From the NCBI GenBank assembly GCA_016125475.1, contig WGLR01000003.1, positions 195,945 through 259,944 of the forward strand: a DNA stretch of 64,000 nt. Direction: 5' to 3'. The stretch's first letter is position 1. Every line of letters starts with the position of its first letter. The notes beneath the pieces were generated by a model that was given only the letters and a program-made list of their open reading frames with translations, was not told where the DNA came from and searched no databases. This document shows positions 62,248-64,000 of this stretch, in pieces. Position numbers and translations under genes: made by a program. The stretch is from Betaproteobacteria bacterium. GTDB lineage: Bacteria; Pseudomonadota; Gammaproteobacteria; Burkholderiales; Ga0077523.

Positions 62248-64000
62248 ATGATCAAGTCTGACGCGGACGCCACGTTCCGCTTCCCCCTGCGGCTTTGCGT
62301 TGCGGCCGTCGCGAGTGTTCTGACAGGACAGGCGCTGGCCGTCGATACGGTCCGGACAGCCCCTGTCGTGGTCACGGCCACGCGTGTCGAGGAGTCGAGT
62401 TTCGATCTGCCGACGGCGATCGACTCCATCGCGAACAAGATTCTCACGGAGGCCACGCTGCAGGCCAACGTGTCCGAATCGCTGCCGCGCGTGCCCGGCA
62501 CCTATGTGCAGAGTCGCGAAGCCTACTCGCAGGAACAGCAGATCTCGATTCGCGGTTTCGGGGCGCGTTCGAGTTTCGGGACGCGCGGCGTCAGGCTCTA
62601 CATCGACGGCGTGCCGGCGAGCACGCCGGACGGGCAGGGCGGGACGGGGAACTTCGACTTCTCGTCCGCCAAGAGCATCGAAGTCCTCAGAGGCGCGTTC
62701 TCGGCCCTCTACGGCAACCATTCGGGCGGCGTCGTCCAGATCTTCACGGAAGACGGACCCAAGGATCCGACCCTCACGGGCACACTCGCGATCGGCAGCT
62801 ACAACACACAGCGCTACGGGCTGAAGTTCGGCGGCACCTATGGCGCCGCGAACGCGATCGGCAGTTTCAGCTACCTCACGACGGACGGCTATCGGGACCA
62901 CAGTTCGGCTTCCCGCTACCTGTTCAATGGCAAGTTCGGTTCGAAGCTCGGCGACTCCGCGAGTCTCACCGTGGTCGCGAACTATCTCGACGAGCCCGAG
63001 GATCAGGATCCCCTCACGCTGGATGCGCAGCAGGTCGCGGCCAATCCCCGGCAGGCTCGTCCGGAAGCCTACCAGTACAACACGCGGCGAAGCCTCGAGA
63101 ACAAGCAGGTGGGCGTCGTGTACGAGAACCAGTGGAACGCCGTGGACACCATCAGGGTCATGACCTATGGCGGGCAGCGCAACAACACCGGCTATCTCGC
63201 ATTCTCCGGAAGCTTCGGACTGAGTTCCGGCGGGGTGACCCAGCTTGCCCGTGACTATGGAGGACTCGGTCTCCGGTGGACGCGGAAGACCACCCTTTTC
63301 GGCGATCAGCCGTTCACGATCACGAGCGGGGCGGACTACGATCTCGCGATGGAGGCACGCAAGGGCTACATAAACAACAACGGCACGATCGGGGCCCTGA
63401 GGCGCAACGAGGACAACCGCACGCACTCGTGGGGTCTGTACAGTCAGGTCGAGTGGGAGCCGATCAGCACGCTGTCCGCGTTCGCCGGCCTTCGGTACAC
63501 CCAGGTCGCGTTCAAGTCGCAGGACTACTTCATCACCGGAACCAATCCGAACGACAGCGGCAGCCTTCGTTTCGACGCGTGGACGCCCGTCATCGGGGCG
63601 CTCGTCCACGTGACGCCGGTACTGAACGTCTATGCGAACGCGGGGCGCAGCTTCGAGACGCCGACATTCATCGAACTCGCGTATCGGGACTCGAGCCTCG
63701 GCAGCGGACCGAACTTCGCGCTGAAGCCCGCCACCAGCAACCAGTACGAACTCGGTGCGAAGGCATTCGTCTCGGACAATACGCGCCTCAACCTCGCCTT
63801 CTTCCAGATCTACACGAACAACGAGATCGTCGTGGCCTCGAGTTCGGGCGGCCGCACGGTCTACACGAATGCGCCGGGCTCGCAGCGGACAGGTCTCGAG
63901 GCTTCGGTGGACAGTGATCTCGGTGGTGGTCTGAACGTCTACGGCGCCTACACGTTCCTGCGCGCGGTCTTCGACGGTTCGTTTCCGAAGAGTGGCGGCG
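62248..64000 (+). CDS. pqqU: PqqU/YncD-like TonB-dependent receptor, C-terminus beyond window
   Basis: At least 584 residues are visible; the C-terminal barrel end is cut by the window. Signal peptide (cleaved near residue 31), a possible TonB box around 38-45 (APVVVTAT), then a plug domain with QQISIRGFGARSSFGTRGVR, LYIDGVPASTPDGQG and EVLRGAFSALYGNHSGGVV. Barrel segments SFETPTFIELAYR and NEIVVASSSGGRTVYTNA also match E. coli PqqU (YncD) as I recall it. PqqU imports PQQ across the outer membrane. Start ATG 62248 has GAGG just upstream (weak spacing). Confidence 0.87.
   Translation, partial: MIKSDADATFRFPLRLCVAAVASVLTGQALAVDTVRTAPVVVTATRVEESSFDLPTAIDSIANKILTEATLQANVSESLPRVPGTYVQSREAYSQEQQISIRGFGARSSFGTRGVRLYIDGVPASTPDGQGGTGNFDFSSAKSIEVLRGAFSALYGNHSGGVVQIFTEDGPKDPTLTGTLAIGSYNTQRYGLKFGGTYGAANAIGSFSYLTTDGYRDHSSASRYLFNGKFGSKLGDSASLTVVANYLDEPEDQDPLTLDAQQVAANPRQARPEAYQYNTRRSLENKQVGVVYENQWNAVDTIRVMTYGGQRNNTGYLAFSGSFGLSSGGVTQLARDYGGLGLRWTRKTTLFGDQPFTITSGADYDLAMEARKGYINNNGTIGALRRNEDNRTHSWGLYSQVEWEPISTLSAFAGLRYTQVAFKSQDYFITGTNPNDSGSLRFDAWTPVIGALVHVTPVLNVYANAGRSFETPTFIELAYRDSSLGSGPNFALKPATSNQYELGAKAFVSDNTRLNLAFFQIYTNNEIVVASSSGGRTVYTNAPGSQRTGLEASVDSDLGGGLNVYGAYTFLRAVFDGSFPKSGG

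Overview
The window is a gene-dense, high-GC stretch of a Gram-negative chromosome. It contains outer-membrane genes (waaF, bamC), a complete flagellar export block, and the beta-proteobacterial run glnE - yhdP - nitrilase - tldD. The gene set fits a flagellated beta-proteobacterium of the Rhodocyclales/Nitrosomonadales type; that placement is inferred from gene content and was not tested by phylogeny. I saw no tRNA, rRNA, insertion sequence, prophage or CRISPR array.

Layout. 1-9.0 kb holds mostly leftward housekeeping genes: algC-type mutase (cut by the window edge), yheT, an NTF2-like protein, waaF, an NDUFS6-type zinc finger, ilvE, a rightward class III adenylate cyclase, and glnE. 9.0-16.0 kb runs rightward: yhdP, nitrilase, tldD, and a cyclic-nucleotide-binding protein. 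16.0-17.9 kb has an ECF sigma/anti-sigma pair and a cobalamin adenosyltransferase. 18.0-21.7 kb is a periplasmic 'quinoprotein relay' module: two metallo-beta-lactamase-fold proteins (one with its metal ligands lost), a fused SoxYZ-like carrier and two c-type cytochromes. 21.9-31.2 kb runs leftward: DUF1841, nth, a lone rnfB-like gene, an 1167-residue fused flavo-iron-sulfur oxidoreductase, pyrD, a crotonase, bpt, aat and a Cu/Zn superoxide dismutase lipoprotein. 31.5-46.0 kb is the flagellar cluster flrB-flrC-fliEFGHIJK-fliLMNOPQR, with a good sigma-54 promoter before fliE. 46.0-52.7 kb holds a methyltransferase, dapA, bamC, a YycJ-type hydrolase, a small lipoprotein, a RoxA-like cupin, bcp and slyD.

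52.8-64.0 kb is the most interesting part: a divergent PQQ locus. The leftward arm is pqqA-B-C-D-E, with a hairpin terminator/attenuator between pqqA and pqqB. The rightward arm is a very long TonB, a proline iminopeptidase, a sensor kinase and a NarL/LuxR-type regulator, then two more pqqA genes in tandem, a terminator, and a TonB-dependent receptor closely resembling E. coli PqqU (YncD), the PQQ importer. The same 17-bp palindrome lies upstream of both pqqA loci. One locus thus appears to combine PQQ synthesis, three precursor-peptide genes, a candidate regulator and PQQ uptake. About 31 kb away lies the electron-relay module that accompanies PQQ-dependent dehydrogenases; the dehydrogenase itself is not in the window.
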